The notes under the pieces were generated by a model. The model was not told the DNA's origin, did no database searches, and saw nothing but the letters and a program-made list of their open reading frames with translations. From Dactylosporangium sucinum (GTDB lineage Bacteria; Actinomycetota; Actinomycetes; Mycobacteriales; Micromonosporaceae), in the NCBI RefSeq assembly GCF_014647515.1, contig NZ_BMPI01000014.1:62001-126000 (forward strand): a DNA stretch of 64,000 bases. Direction: 5' to 3'. Positions 50,284-59,773 of this stretch are shown here, in pieces. The number at the start of each line of letters is the position of its first letter. Positions within the stretch are counted from its first letter, which is position 1. The position numbers were made by a program, and so were the translations under genes.

Positions 50284-50840
50284 AGGAGACGCTGCACGAG
50301 TACCTGCGGGAGCAGCGCAACGCGGTGCTGTGGAAGGTCGACGGGCTGCCGGAGCGCGAGCTGCGCCTGCCCCGCACGCCCACCGGCACCAACCTGCTCG
50401 GGATCGTCAAGCACCTGGCCGGGATCGAGGTCGAGTACTTCGGGGCCGGCCTCGGCCGCACCTGGCCCGAGCCGTGGTGGGACGACGCCGCGCCGGCCGA
50501 GCCCAACGCCGACATGTGGGCGACCGAGGAGGAGACGCCCGAGGCGATCATCCAGCGGTACCGCCGGGTCGTCGCGTGGGCGGACGAGGGCATCGCCGGC
50601 CGGGAGCTGGACGCCCCGGCCCACGTGCCGTGGTGGCGCGAGCCGGAGACGACGCTGCACCGGCTGCTCGTCCACATGACCGCCGAGACCGCCCGCCACG
50701 CCGGCCACCTCGACATCCTGCGCGAGCAGGCCGACGGGCAACGCGGGCTGCTCACCGCGATCCCCAACCTGCCCGACGTCGACGAGGCCTGGTGGCGCGC
50801 GTACGTCGACCGCCTGCGCGCGATCGCCGAGCGCTCCTGA
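50280..50840 (+). CDS. DinB/DUF664-family protein
   Basis: A 186-residue four-helix protein of the DinB-like superfamily. LHEYLREQRNAVLWKVDGLP, TNLLGIVKHLAGIEVEYFGA and HRLLVHMTAETARHAGHLDI contain the three conserved His of the metal site. These proteins are thiol (mycothiol or bacillithiol) S-transferase or nuclease-like; in actinomycetes the DUF664 branch is usually linked to mycothiol. GTG 50280 overlaps the hemerythrin stop; a GTG at 50274 is also possible. Confidence 0.83.
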   Translation: MKETLHEYLREQRNAVLWKVDGLPERELRLPRTPTGTNLLGIVKHLAGIEVEYFGAGLGRTWPEPWWDDAAPAEPNADMWATEEETPEAIIQRYRRVVAWADEGIAGRELDAPAHVPWWREPETTLHRLLVHMTAETARHAGHLDILREQADGQRGLLTAIPNLPDVDEAWWRAYVDRLRAIAERS

Positions 50841-51040
50841 CGGCCAGGGCCTGCCGCACAGCCGGCGTCGGAGCCGCAGCCCGGCCCGGCCGCCGTGGTT
50901 GGGCCGGCCCTACGGCCGGCCGCGCTCGTCCGGCAGCTCGTCGCGCCGGCGGGACCGCTCGGCGCCGGACAGGGCCCACGCCATCTCGATCTTGTCGCGG
51001 AGCGCCGGTCGGGGTGGCAGGGCGGGCTTATCCTGCCGGG

Positions 51041-52111
51041 ATGACGATCGCGCAGCCGCCGACGGCGTGGTACGGGTCGAGCTTCGTCTATTATGACGAC
51101 CCGCCCACGGCCGAGGAGCTCGACGCCGCCGCGGCCCAGGCCAAGGAGTCCCGGCTGGCCGCCTTCTCCCCGGAGCAGTTCGGGCCGCCGCCCGGCGGCG
51201 GGGACGCCGCTGCCGTGGTCCTCGGGCGGTTCCTGCCGGTGCACGACGGCCACCGGTACCTCATCGAGATCGCCCGGGCGCACGCCGCGAACGTGTGGGT
51301 CTTCGTGCGGGCCGGCGCCGACGACCCGGTGCCGCTCGCGGTCCGCCAGGAGTGGCTCGCCGAGCTGTTCCCGGGCGTGTCCGTCGCCGCGATCGAGGAC
51401 GGCGCGCCGTGGACCGAGCGGATCCTCGCCCACGTGCGGCCCGACTACCTGGTCGCCGGCGAGGCCTACGAGCCCGGCTTCGTGCAGCGGCTCGGCGCCC
51501 GGCTCGTCACCGTCGACCGGCAGGCGGTCCCGGTGTCGGGCACGCGGGTGCGGGCCGACCCGTGGGGCTGGGAGCGGTACCTGCCGCCGCCGGTGCGGGC
51601 CTGGTACGCGCGCCGCGTGCGCATCGTCGGCGCCGAGTGCACCGGCAAGACGACCCTCGCCAAGCGGCTCGCCGAGCACTACGCGACGGTGTGGGTCCCC
51701 GAGGCCGCCCGGACCGCGGGCGGGCCCGACCTGGCCGCCTCGGCGGTGACGCGGGTCGCGCACCTGCAGCGCACCACCGAGGACCGGCTGGCGCGCCGGG
51801 CCAGCCGGGTGCTGTTCTGCGACACGGGCCTGCTGCCGGTGCGGCTGTGGAGCGAGCGGCTCTTCGGCGCCTCCCCCGAGTGGCTGCGCGAGGCCGCCGA
51901 GCAGGAGACCGCCGACCTGTACCTGTTCGCCTCCGCCGAACTGCCGTTCACCGGCCACTCCGCGTACGACCGGCCGGCCGAGCGGTTCGACTACTCCGTC
52001 GCGACCGAGCGCGAGCTGCAGCGCCTCGGCCGGCGGTACGTCCGCCTCACCGGCAGCCACGACGAGCGCTTCGCCCGGGCCGTCGAGGCGGTGGACGCTG
52101 TTCTGGGATAA
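51041..52111 (+). CDS. nadR: Bifunctional NMN adenylyltransferase / ribosylnicotinamide kinase
   Basis: This is a 356-residue protein. The N-terminal nucleotidyltransferase part has VVLGRFLPVHDGHRYLIEIA (the GxFxPxHxGH motif) and VSGTRVRADPWGWERYLPPP. The C-terminal kinase has the P-loop VGAECTGKTTLAKRLAEHY. It lacks the N-terminal HTH of enteric NadR, so it is a salvage enzyme and not a repressor. The first 50 residues (YGSSFVYYDDPPTAEELDAA) are an extension of unknown role. No pnuC transporter is nearby. The P450 frame begins 10 bp after its stop. Confidence 0.9.
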   Translation: MTIAQPPTAWYGSSFVYYDDPPTAEELDAAAAQAKESRLAAFSPEQFGPPPGGGDAAAVVLGRFLPVHDGHRYLIEIARAHAANVWVFVRAGADDPVPLAVRQEWLAELFPGVSVAAIEDGAPWTERILAHVRPDYLVAGEAYEPGFVQRLGARLVTVDRQAVPVSGTRVRADPWGWERYLPPPVRAWYARRVRIVGAECTGKTTLAKRLAEHYATVWVPEAARTAGGPDLAASAVTRVAHLQRTTEDRLARRASRVLFCDTGLLPVRLWSERLFGASPEWLREAAEQETADLYLFASAELPFTGHSAYDRPAERFDYSVATERELQRLGRRYVRLTGSHDERFARAVEAVDAVLG

Positions 52112-52121
52112 GGGCCGCTGG

Positions 52122-53195
52122 GTGGTGACCGGCCACGCCGACGTCACCGCCGTGCTCCGCGACCCGGCCACCTTCTCCTCGGCGGTCGTGCCCCGGGTGC
52201 CGCCGCGGGACCGGGCGCGGCTCGCCGGGTTCACCGACTGGTCGGCCCGGTGGCTGTTCTTCCAGGATCCGCCGGAGCACTCGGTACGGCGGGCGCCGGT
52301 GTCCCGCGCCCTGTCCCCGCGCACGGTGTCCGGCCTGGCCCCGTCGATCGACGACCTCGCGCTCCGGCTGGCCGCCCGGTTGCCGGCGGCCGGCTTCGAC
52401 GTCCTGCTGGACTACGCGCACCCGCTCGCCGCGCGGGTCGTCGCCGGCCTGCTGTGCCGGCCCGGCCCGGAGACCGAGGCCTTCCTCGCCCGCGCGCGGG
52501 CCCTGGAGCGGGCCGACGCCGACGCGCGCGACCCGGCGGCCCGCGAGGCCGGCCTGACCGCGATGGCGGAGGCGACGCAGGCGGTGCGCGACCAGCTCGC
52601 CTCGGGCGCCCGCCTGGCCCCGGTGCCGGCCCACCTGCGCGCCGCCTGGCCCGGCGACGACGACACGGCCGGCGCGCACAGCCTGATGCTGCTGTTCGCC
52701 GGCGTCGAGACCACCCAGAACCTCGTCGCGAACGCCGTGCACCTCCTGCTGCTCGACGCCTCCCGCTGGCCGGCGCTGACGCCGGCGACATTGGCCGGCA
52801 CGGTCGAGGAGGCGACCCGCCTGGCCCCGCCGGTCCTCGGCGTCCTGCGCCGGGCGACCCGCGAGACGGCGCTGTCCGGCGTCCCGGTCGCGGCGGGCGC
52901 CGAGCTGGTGGTGATGACGGCGGCGGCGAACCGCGACCCGGCGCGCTTCCCGGACCCGGAGCGCTTCGACCCGTCCCGCTCCCCCAACCCGCACCTGTCC
53001 TTCGGCCTGGGCCCGCACTACTGCCCCGGCGCCGCCCTGACCCGCCTGACGGCCCAGGCCGCCCTGACGGCGCTGCGCGCGAGGTTCCCCCGGCTGTCCC
53101 TGGACGGCCCGGTCACGTGGCGCGCCCACGACCCGATCGTCCACGCCCCGACGTCGCTGCCGGTCCGCGCCGGGCCGGGTCCGGCGGGCGGGTGA
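52122..53195 (+). CDS. Cytochrome P450 with short N-terminus
   Basis: A 357-residue P450. The I-helix motif is LFAGVETTQNL, the K-helix ExxR is EEATRLAPP, and the haem loop is FGLGPHYCPGAAL with the Cys ligand. It starts at GTG 52122 with VVTGHADVTAVLRDP; soluble bacterial P450s normally have 35-45 residues before this point. The homologous reading frame continues upstream into the nadR 3' end (FWDKGRWVVTG) but contains no start codon there, so the A-helix region is missing. It may be functional but is more likely trimmed. No ferredoxin gene is adjacent. Confidence 0.83.
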   Translation: MVTGHADVTAVLRDPATFSSAVVPRVPPRDRARLAGFTDWSARWLFFQDPPEHSVRRAPVSRALSPRTVSGLAPSIDDLALRLAARLPAAGFDVLLDYAHPLAARVVAGLLCRPGPETEAFLARARALERADADARDPAAREAGLTAMAEATQAVRDQLASGARLAPVPAHLRAAWPGDDDTAGAHSLMLLFAGVETTQNLVANAVHLLLLDASRWPALTPATLAGTVEEATRLAPPVLGVLRRATRETALSGVPVAAGAELVVMTAAANRDPARFPDPERFDPSRSPNPHLSFGLGPHYCPGAALTRLTAQAALTALRARFPRLSLDGPVTWRAHDPIVHAPTSLPVRAGPGPAGG

Positions 53196-53241
53196 CGCTC
53201 GTCGCACGCCGGGCGGGGCGCGGGCGCGGCAGGATGGGGGC

Positions 53242-53877
53242 GTGGCGGACATCGTGCGGGTGGATCTGGGTGAGGTGCCCTACGGCGCGGCCGTCGAGGC
53301 CATGCGGGGCTGGGTCGCCGAACGGCAGGCCGGCGCCGTCCCCGACCGGCTCTTCCTGCTCAGCCATCCGCCCGTGGTCACGTACGGCCGGCACACGCCC
53401 GCCGAGGACCTGCCGCAGGACGGGTCGCTCGACGTCGTCGAGGTCGACCGGGGCGGGCACGCGACCTATCACGGGCCCGGGCAGCTCGTCGGCTACCTCG
53501 TCGTCAACCTGAAACAGCGCGGGCCGGGCGACGTGGTCCGCTGGCTCGAGCTCGCTCTGATCGAGGCCTTCGCGGATCTCGGTTTTCCCACGGTACGGCG
53601 GGAGACCCCGGCAGGCGGGGACTCCCTCGTCGGCGTCTGGACGCCCGAGCACCACAAGCTGGTGTCGATCGGCATGCGCATCCGCGGGGGCGTCACCAGC
53701 CACGGCTTCGCCATCAACGTCGACTCCGACCTGAGCGTCTACGAGCGGTTCGTCGCCTGCCGGCTCGACGGCGTCACGATGACCTCCCTGCGCCGGATGG
53801 CCGAGGCGGCCGGCGTGCCTGTCCCGGGCGACGACGACGTGCGCGACGCGGTGGCCCGGCGGCTCGGCGCCGCGTAG
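53242..53877 (+). CDS. lipB: Lipoyl(octanoyl) transferase
   Basis: A 211-residue enzyme that moves octanoyl from acyl carrier protein to lipoyl domains. Conserved blocks are VEVDRGGHATYHGPGQLVGY, the catalytic Lys in PEHHKLVSIGMRI, VTSHGFAINVDSDL and the catalytic Cys in FVACRLDGVTMTSL. The start is GTG 53242. lipA is not in the window. The 3' end is followed by a 466-bp gap before the urease genes. Confidence 0.93.
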   Translation: MADIVRVDLGEVPYGAAVEAMRGWVAERQAGAVPDRLFLLSHPPVVTYGRHTPAEDLPQDGSLDVVEVDRGGHATYHGPGQLVGYLVVNLKQRGPGDVVRWLELALIEAFADLGFPTVRRETPAGGDSLVGVWTPEHHKLVSIGMRIRGGVTSHGFAINVDSDLSVYERFVACRLDGVTMTSLRRMAEAAGVPVPGDDDVRDAVARRLGAA

Positions 53878-54343
53878 CCACCCAACCCGGCGGCCGGCCG
53901 CGCGCATCTGTGTGGCGTGGAAGGGGCCGCACGGATGATCTGGACCTGCGCCTAGCCGCGGTGCCGGCGGCGGGGTTCCCGATCGGGAGCCTCGCCGTCG
54001 GTGGCGTCCGCCATCACCCGCACGGTGCGCGCGTGACATCCACCGTCCACACCGGACATGGTCAGACGTTTGCGGGTGTCGCGTTCGATGCGACCGGCGG
54101 CAACTCCCCCTCCAGTTCGCCCCGAGCGTGATCGCCAGGGGTCCGAGGGCGGCATCAACCGCCGCGCGTCCCATGAATTCACCCCGGCGCCGGCCGGGCC
54201 GTTCCCCTGTTCATCCGACGCGCACGATGATCATGACTAGGCTGGATCGCAGCTGGCCAGGCTCGCTGCGGGCATCGCGAGACGCGGGGCGCACACCGGC
54301 CGTCTGGCCCGCACAGCGACGCGGACAGATTGGAACGCGTGTC
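53878..54343. other. Gene-free stretch upstream of the urease operon
   Basis: No convincing gene is seen on either strand; the open frames have no family content. It should hold the urease promoter, but I see no clear -10/-35 pair, GlnR box or NikR/Nur-type palindrome by eye. The ribosome-binding region before ureA is weak (ATTGGAACGC). Confidence 0.6.
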
Positions 54344-54646
54344 ATGAAGCTCACTCCCAGAGAAATCGACAAGCTGCAGGTGCTTTCCCTGGCGCAGATC
54401 GCCCAGGCGCGGAAAGCGAAGGGTTTGAAGCTCAACCATCCCGAGGCGGTGGCGGTCATCTGCGCGGCGGCGCTCGAGGGCGCCCGGGAGGGCAGGACGG
54501 TTGAGGACGTGATGACGGAGGCGCGGTCCGCGCTGAGCAAGGACGACGTCATGGAAGGCGTCGCGGACCTGGTGCCGTACATCCAGGTCGAAGCCGTGTT
54601 CACCGACGGAAGCCGGCTGGTCACGGTACACACCCCGATCCGGTAA
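54344..54646 (+). CDS. ureA: Urease subunit gamma
   Basis: A 100-residue protein, exactly the family length. [40 protein letters not shown] and [20 protein letters not shown] are the standard gamma-subunit blocks. It forms the (UreABC)3 urease trimer in the cytoplasm. It is the first gene of ureABCEFGD; ureB starts 12 bp after its stop. Confidence 0.97.
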   Translation: MKLTPREIDKLQVLSLAQIAQARKAKGLKLNHPEAVAVICAAALEGAREGRTVEDVMTEARSALSKDDVMEGVADLVPYIQVEAVFTDGSRLVTVHTPIR

Positions 54647-54658
54647 GGAGCAGCGGAC

Positions 54659-55159
54659 ATGTCGAAGCCCAGCCATGCGGAGACCCGGCACAAGGCGATC
54701 CGGCCGATCGGCGGGTACGTGCTCGCGGACGAGCCGTTGGAGCTCAACGCCGGCCGGCCGACCTCGACGATCGAGGTTGTCAACACGGGAGACCGACCCG
54801 TCCAGGTCGGCTCGCATTTCCACTTCTACGAAGTCAACCGCTATCTCGAGTTCGACCGTGACGCCGCCTTCGGCATGCGCCTGGACATCCCGGCGACCAC
54901 GGCCGTGCGGTTCGAGCCCGGCGACAGGAAGACGATCGCCCTCGTCCCGTTCGGCGGGAAGCAGCGGGTGCAGGGGTTCAACGGTCTGGTGGACGGCTGG
55001 GCCGGCACGGGCGCCCCCGGGTACCAGCCCGAGCGCAGCGAGGCGGCCGCCCGGGCCGCCCGGCGTGGTTTCAAGTCCCGCCCGGCGACGAGCGAGGGCG
55101 ACGGCACCGGCACACCGGCCACGTCGAGGAAGCCGAGCGCGAAGGAGCGGCGGGGATGA
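54659..55159 (+). CDS. ureB: Urease subunit beta with C-terminal extension
   Basis: A 166-residue protein. Residues 13-112 are the usual beta subunit ([57 protein letters not shown]). A further 50 residues follow ([20 protein letters not shown] and a Ser/Lys-rich end), not present in typical 100-105 residue UreB; they look disordered and basic. The stop overlaps the ureC start by 4 bp. Confidence 0.95.
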   Translation: MSKPSHAETRHKAIRPIGGYVLADEPLELNAGRPTSTIEVVNTGDRPVQVGSHFHFYEVNRYLEFDRDAAFGMRLDIPATTAVRFEPGDRKTIALVPFGGKQRVQGFNGLVDGWAGTGAPGYQPERSEAAARAARRGFKSRPATSEGDGTGTPATSRKPSAKERRG

Positions 55160-56874
55160 GCCGGATATCGCGGAGCCAGTACGTCGACCTCTACGGTCCG
55201 ACGCTCGGCGACAAGATTCGTCTCGGCGACACCGACCTGTACATCGAGATCGAGCAGGATCTGCGCGTGCTCGGCGACGAGGCGATCTACGGCGGCGGCA
55301 AGACGCTGCGCGACGGCATGGGGATGGACAACTCGCTGTCCAGCGCGGGCGGAGCGCTCGACCTCGTCATCACCAACGTGGTGGTCGTCGATGCCGTCGT
55401 CGGCGTCGTCAAGGCCGACGTCGGGATCAAGGACGGCCTGATCGTCGGCATCGGCAAGGCCGGCAATCCCAGCACGATGGACGGCGTCACCCCGAGCCTG
55501 GCCGTGGGCCCGGCGACGGACGCGATCTCCGGGGAGCACCTCATCCTGACCGCGGCCGGGTTCGACGCGCACGTGCACTACGTGTCGCCGCAGCAGGCGT
55601 ACGACGCGCTGAGCAACGGCATCACGACGCTCTGGGGCGGCGGGGTCGGGCCGACGGACGGTACCAACGGCACCACGATCTCGTCCGGCGTGTGGAACCT
55701 CGCCACGATGATGCGGGCCGCCGAGGGCGTGCCGGTCAACCTCGGGTTCCTGGGCAAGGGCAGCTGCTCGACGCGCGAACCGCTGGACGAGCAGATCGCC
55801 GCCGGCGCGGCGGGGCTGAAGATCCACGAGGACTGGGGTGCGACCCCCTCGGTGATCAGGGCCGCGCTGAGCGCCGCCGACGACTTCGACATCCAGATCA
55901 GCCTGCACACGGACACGCTCAACGAGAGCGGCTTCGTGGAGGACACCATCGCCGCGTTCGAGGGCCGCACGATCCACACCTTCCACACGGAGGGCGCGGG
56001 TGGCGGGCACGCACCGGACATCATCAAGGTCGCCGGCCAGACGAGCGTCCTGCCGAGCTCGACGAATCCGACGCTGCCGTACGGCGTCAACTCGCAGTCC
56101 GAACTGTTCGACATGATCATGTTCTGCCACAACCTCAACCCGAAGGTCCCCTCGGACGTCGCGTTCGCCGAGAGCCGGGTCCGGCCGGAGACGATCGCCG
56201 CCGAGAACGTCCTGCACGACCTCGGCGCCATCTCGATGATCTCCAGCGACAGCCAGGCGATGGGCCGGGTCGGTGAGAGCTTCCTGCGCGCGATCCAGCT
56301 CGCGCAGGCGATGAAGGCCGCCCGCGGCAAGCTCCCCGAGGACGCGCCGGGCAACGACAACTTCCGGGTGCTGCGGTACCTCGCGAAGGTGACGATCAAC
56401 CCGGCCATCACCCAGGGCGTGGCCCACGTGCTCGGCTCGATCGAGCACGGCAAGCTGGCCGACCTCGTGCTGTGGGAACCGGGCTTCTTCGGCGCCAAGC
56501 CGAAGATGGTGATCAAGGGTGGCGTCATCAGCTGGGCGGCCGCCGGAAGCTCGGACGCGTCGTTGCCGCTGACCGAGCCCGTGATGTACAAGCCGATGTT
56601 CGGGGCGTTCGGGGCGGCGCAGGCGCAGACCTGCGTGACGTTCATGTCGCAGGCGGGCTACGACGCCGGCGTGGGCGAGCGGCTCGGCCTGCGGCGTCAG
56701 GTCATGCCGATCAAGGGGACGCGCGGGCTGACCAAGCAGGACATGGTGCGCAACGACAAGACCCCGCAGATCGACGTCGACCCGGAGACCTTCGCCGTCA
56801 AGGTCGACGGCGTGCACGCCACCGTGCCGCCGGCCTCGGCGCTCTCCATGAACCAGCTGTACTTCTTCAGCTGA
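55156..56874 (+). CDS. ureC: Urease subunit alpha (catalytic)
   Basis: This 572-residue nickel enzyme hydrolyses urea to ammonia and carbamate. The two-nickel site is intact: His139 and His141 (HVH), carbamylated Lys222 in GLKIHEDWG, His251, His277 and Asp365 in ISSDSQAMG. The mobile flap reads [12 protein letters not shown]: Cys324 and the catalytic His325 are kept, but the second His of the usual CHHL is Asn326. Segments such as [20 protein letters not shown] also differ from the common enterobacterial type, so this is a distinct UreC clade. It overlaps ureB and is followed by ureE. Confidence 0.96.
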   Translation: MSRISRSQYVDLYGPTLGDKIRLGDTDLYIEIEQDLRVLGDEAIYGGGKTLRDGMGMDNSLSSAGGALDLVITNVVVVDAVVGVVKADVGIKDGLIVGIGKAGNPSTMDGVTPSLAVGPATDAISGEHLILTAAGFDAHVHYVSPQQAYDALSNGITTLWGGGVGPTDGTNGTTISSGVWNLATMMRAAEGVPVNLGFLGKGSCSTREPLDEQIAAGAAGLKIHEDWGATPSVIRAALSAADDFDIQISLHTDTLNESGFVEDTIAAFEGRTIHTFHTEGAGGGHAPDIIKVAGQTSVLPSSTNPTLPYGVNSQSELFDMIMFCHNLNPKVPSDVAFAESRVRPETIAAENVLHDLGAISMISSDSQAMGRVGESFLRAIQLAQAMKAARGKLPEDAPGNDNFRVLRYLAKVTINPAITQGVAHVLGSIEHGKLADLVLWEPGFFGAKPKMVIKGGVISWAAAGSSDASLPLTEPVMYKPMFGAFGAAQAQTCVTFMSQAGYDAGVGERLGLRRQVMPIKGTRGLTKQDMVRNDKTPQIDVDPETFAVKVDGVHATVPPASALSMNQLYFFS

Positions 56875-56896
56875 CCCGACGAAGAGGGAGCGCGCG

Positions 56897-57460
56897 ATGC
56901 TCGTCGAATCAGTGCTCGGCAACGCCGCCGACCCCGGCTGGCAGGACCGGCTGGCCGGGATCCACGTGGACCGGCTCGTCCTGGACCAGTGGGAGGCCCA
57001 GAAGCATCGGCTGCGCAAGCACACGAGCGGAGGGGTCGAGGTGGCGCTGTCGCTGGGGCGCGGGACGCGGCTCAGGGACGGCGACATCCTCGCCTGGGAC
57101 GATCCGGGCGGCACGGCGACCGTCGTCCACCTCATGCTCGGCGAGGTGATGGCGGTCGACCTCGGCGAGGTCGCGTCGCTCCCGCCCGAGACGCTGGTCC
57201 GCACGGCGGTCGAGTTCGGGCACGCCATCGGCAACCAGCACTGGCCGGCCGTCGTGAAGGGCACGACGGTGTACGTACCGGTCACCGTCGATCGCAAGGT
57301 CATGGACTCGGTCATGCGGACCCACGCGTTCGCCGGGGTCTCCCACGGGTTCGTGGACGGCACCGAGGTCCTGGCGTTCCTGGCCCCGCACGAGGCACGG
57401 CGGCTGTTCGGCGGGGCCGACGTGGCCGGGCACGCGCATCTCGCCGCGGAGCCCGGTTGA
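56897..57460 (+). CDS. ureE: Urease accessory nickel metallochaperone
   Basis: A 187-residue protein. The C-terminal domain has the nickel-binding EFGHAIGNQHWPAVVKG motif; the N-terminal peptide-binding domain covers residues 1-75. The long His-rich tail found in some UreE proteins is absent; it ends GHAHLAAEPG. It delivers Ni2+ through UreG. An AGAGGGAG-like RBS precedes ATG 56897. In this cluster ureE sits between ureC and ureF. Confidence 0.92.
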   Translation: MLVESVLGNAADPGWQDRLAGIHVDRLVLDQWEAQKHRLRKHTSGGVEVALSLGRGTRLRDGDILAWDDPGGTATVVHLMLGEVMAVDLGEVASLPPETLVRTAVEFGHAIGNQHWPAVVKGTTVYVPVTVDRKVMDSVMRTHAFAGVSHGFVDGTEVLAFLAPHEARRLFGGADVAGHAHLAAEPG

Positions 57461-57480
57461 ACGTCGTCCCGGGGGCACCG

Positions 57481-58164
57481 ATGATCCCGGAGCTGATGCG
57501 GGTCCTCCAGTTCACCGACTCGATGTTCCCGGTCGGGGCGTTCTCGTTCTCCAACGCGCTGGAGCCGGCGGTGCAGCACGGCGTCGTCCACGACCGGTCG
57601 ACGCTGGAGGAGTTCGTGCGCACCGCGACCCACGTCGCGGCCGGCACTGACGGCATCGCGCTGCTGGAGAGCCACCGCGCCACCCGCGCCGGCGACGCGG
57701 ACCGGGTCAGGCGGGCGGACGAGGCCGTCTACGCGCGCAAGCTCAACGAGGAGATGCGCACGATGACCACCCGCATGGGCCGCAAGCTGGTGGAGGGCGC
57801 CGCCGCCGTCGTCGCGGACCCGGTCCTGACCCGGCACGCCGGGGAGATCGCCGCGGGCACCGTTCCCGGCACGTACCCGGTCGGTGCCGGGGTGCTCTTC
57901 GCCGTGCTCGGGCTGCCCGAGGAGGCCGCGTTCGCCGCGCACCAGTACGGGACGGCGGCGATGATCCTGGGCGCCGCCGTCCGGCTCATGCCGATCCACC
58001 ATCTCGACGCCCAGACGGTGCTGTTCGCCGTCAACGCCACGGCACACCGGCACTACGAACGCGTGGCCGCGGCGACGATCGAGGACATGTCGTCGTTCGC
58101 GCCGGTGACCGACGTCCTGGCCGCGGCGCACGTACGGGCGCACGTTCGGATGTTCATCAACTGA
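57481..58164 (+). CDS. ureF: Urease accessory protein UreF
   Basis: From ATG 57481 a 227-residue protein; a TTG at 57457 overlapping the ureE stop would add eight residues. [20 protein letters not shown] and the C-terminal [20 protein letters not shown] are family blocks. UreF binds UreD and UreG during urease maturation and gates nickel insertion. A 10-bp tandem repeat fills the 68-bp spacer to ureG. Confidence 0.9.
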   Translation: MIPELMRVLQFTDSMFPVGAFSFSNALEPAVQHGVVHDRSTLEEFVRTATHVAAGTDGIALLESHRATRAGDADRVRRADEAVYARKLNEEMRTMTTRMGRKLVEGAAAVVADPVLTRHAGEIAAGTVPGTYPVGAGVLFAVLGLPEEAAFAAHQYGTAAMILGAAVRLMPIHHLDAQTVLFAVNATAHRHYERVAAATIEDMSSFAPVTDVLAAAHVRAHVRMFIN

Positions 58165-58165
58165 G

Positions 58166-58225
58166 GCTCACCGAGAGTCACCGAGGTTCACGCAGCCTCA
58201 CCGAGGCTCACCGAGATTTCACCGG
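58166..58225 (+). repeat. 10-bp tandem repeat between ureF and ureG
   Basis: Six consecutive 10-mers ending in TCACCGAG or close variants (58166, 58176, 58186, 58196, 58206, 58216) fill almost the entire ureF-ureG spacer. The last copy is diverged. The repeat leaves only GGGGAAGC as ribosome-binding region before ureG. Confidence 0.75.
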
Positions 58226-58232
58226 GGGAAGC

Positions 58233-58862
58233 ATGAAGACAGCCAGTCGCATCGGTGTCGGGGGGCCGGTCGGCAGCGGGAAGACGGCGATCATCGAGGC
58301 GCTGGTGCCGCGGCTGGTCGCCAGCGGGCTCCGGGTGCTCGTCGTGACGAACGACGTGGTCACCACCGAGGACGCCGCGCACGTCCGGCGGGTGCTCACC
58401 GGCGTGCTGCAGGCGGACCGGATCATCGGGGTGGAGACGGGCGCCTGCCCGCACACCGCCGTGCGGGAGGACCCGAGCATGAACCTCGCCGCGGTCGAGG
58501 ACATGGAATCCAGGTTCCCCGACACCGACGTCGTCCTGATCGAGAGCGGCGGCGACAACCTCACCCTCACGTTCAGCCCGGCCCTGGTGGACTTCTTCGT
58601 CTACGTGATCGACGTGGCGGCCGGCGACAAGATCCCGCGCAAGAACGGCCCGGGCATCTCGCGGTCGGATCTGCTCGTGGTCAACAAGGTGGACCTGGCG
58701 CCCTACGTCGACGCGGATCTGGCCGTGATGCGGCGCGACGCCGACACGATGCGGGGCGGCAAGCCGGTCGTCTTCACCAACTGCAAGACCGGCGAGGGTG
58801 TCGACGAGGTCCTCACGGTCATCCGCCGCGAGACCCTGTTCGGAATGGCGCTGAACGAATGA
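58233..58862 (+). CDS. ureG: Urease accessory GTPase UreG
   Basis: A 209-residue SIMIBI GTPase. The P-loop is [18 protein letters not shown]; the nickel-binding CPH motif is [17 protein letters not shown]; the metal/switch region is [16 protein letters not shown]; the guanine motif NKVDLAPYV. It powers nickel insertion into UreC with UreE, UreF and UreD. ureD starts inside its stop codon (ATGA). Confidence 0.96.
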   Translation: MKTASRIGVGGPVGSGKTAIIEALVPRLVASGLRVLVVTNDVVTTEDAAHVRRVLTGVLQADRIIGVETGACPHTAVREDPSMNLAAVEDMESRFPDTDVVLIESGGDNLTLTFSPALVDFFVYVIDVAAGDKIPRKNGPGISRSDLLVVNKVDLAPYVDADLAVMRRDADTMRGGKPVVFTNCKTGEGVDEVLTVIRRETLFGMALNE

Positions 58863-59773
58863 CCGAGCTGGACGACGCCGTCGAGCTGGCGCCGTACCAC
58901 GACGAGCCGGCGCAGCTGCCCAGCGGCGCGCCCGGCAAGCGCGGAGTGCTGCGTCTCGGGTTCGAGCGCCGCGGCGACCGGACGATCCTCGCCGACCTGC
59001 ACCGGCAGGCCCCGCTGCTGGTGCAGCAGGCCCTGTACTGGGACGAGGCGATGCCCGGCCTCGCCTGCGTGTTCATCATCACGACGTCGGGCGGGCTGCT
59101 GCAGGGTGACCGGCACACGATCCGGGTGCGGCTCGCCGAGCACGCGCAGGCCCACCTGACGACCCAGTCCGCGACGAAGATCCAGCAGATGGACGCGAAC
59201 TACGCGGCGCAGACGCAGGACATCGCGCTGGAGGAGGGGGCGTATCTCGAGTACCTGCCGGACCCGGTGATCCCGTACCGGAACAGCCGGTACATCACCC
59301 GGACCCGGGTGTCGCTGCCGGAGAGCGCGACGATGCTGTACGCCGAGATCATCCTGCCCGGCCGCAAGTACCACCGCGACAGCGAACTGTTCGGGTACGA
59401 CCTGTTCTCCTCGACGCTGCGGGTCGCCCGCCCCGACGGCCGCGAACTGTTCGTGGAGAAGTTCGTCGTCGAGCCGGGTCGCTTTCCGGTCGATCGCTGC
59501 GCGGTGATGGCCGGGTTCCACGTCCTCGCCAACGTCGTCCTGCTCACCTCGGCCGCCCGCGCCGAGCGCGTGATCGACCAGGTCCCGGTCACCTTCGGCG
59601 CGGCCGACCCGGTCGTGGCCGGGGTGAGCCGGCTGCCGAACGGCGCCGGCCTGATCTACAAGGTGCTCGGGGCGGACTCGGAACCGGTGCGCGCCGCGGT
59701 ACGGGACTTCTGGGCGCTGGTCCGCCGCGAGATCGTCGGCGTGCCGCTCGCGCCGGCGTTCAGTTGGCGCTGA
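58859..59773 (+). CDS. ureD: Urease accessory protein UreD
   Basis: A 304-residue all-beta protein. [20 protein letters not shown] and [15 protein letters not shown] are the core conserved blocks, with [20 protein letters not shown] following. UreD is the scaffold on which UreF and UreG dock to apo-urease. It overlaps ureG upstream and the urea transporter downstream by short ATG/TGA overlaps. Confidence 0.92.
   Translation: MTELDDAVELAPYHDEPAQLPSGAPGKRGVLRLGFERRGDRTILADLHRQAPLLVQQALYWDEAMPGLACVFIITTSGGLLQGDRHTIRVRLAEHAQAHLTTQSATKIQQMDANYAAQTQDIALEEGAYLEYLPDPVIPYRNSRYITRTRVSLPESATMLYAEIILPGRKYHRDSELFGYDLFSSTLRVARPDGRELFVEKFVVEPGRFPVDRCAVMAGFHVLANVVLLTSAARAERVIDQVPVTFGAADPVVAGVSRLPNGAGLIYKVLGADSEPVRAAVRDFWALVRREIVGVPLAPAFSWR

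Noticed and set aside
53878..54343. Small genes in the gap before ureA
   Set aside because: Short frames at 53910-54131 and 53952-54182 have no ribosome-binding site, no family content and overlap each other.
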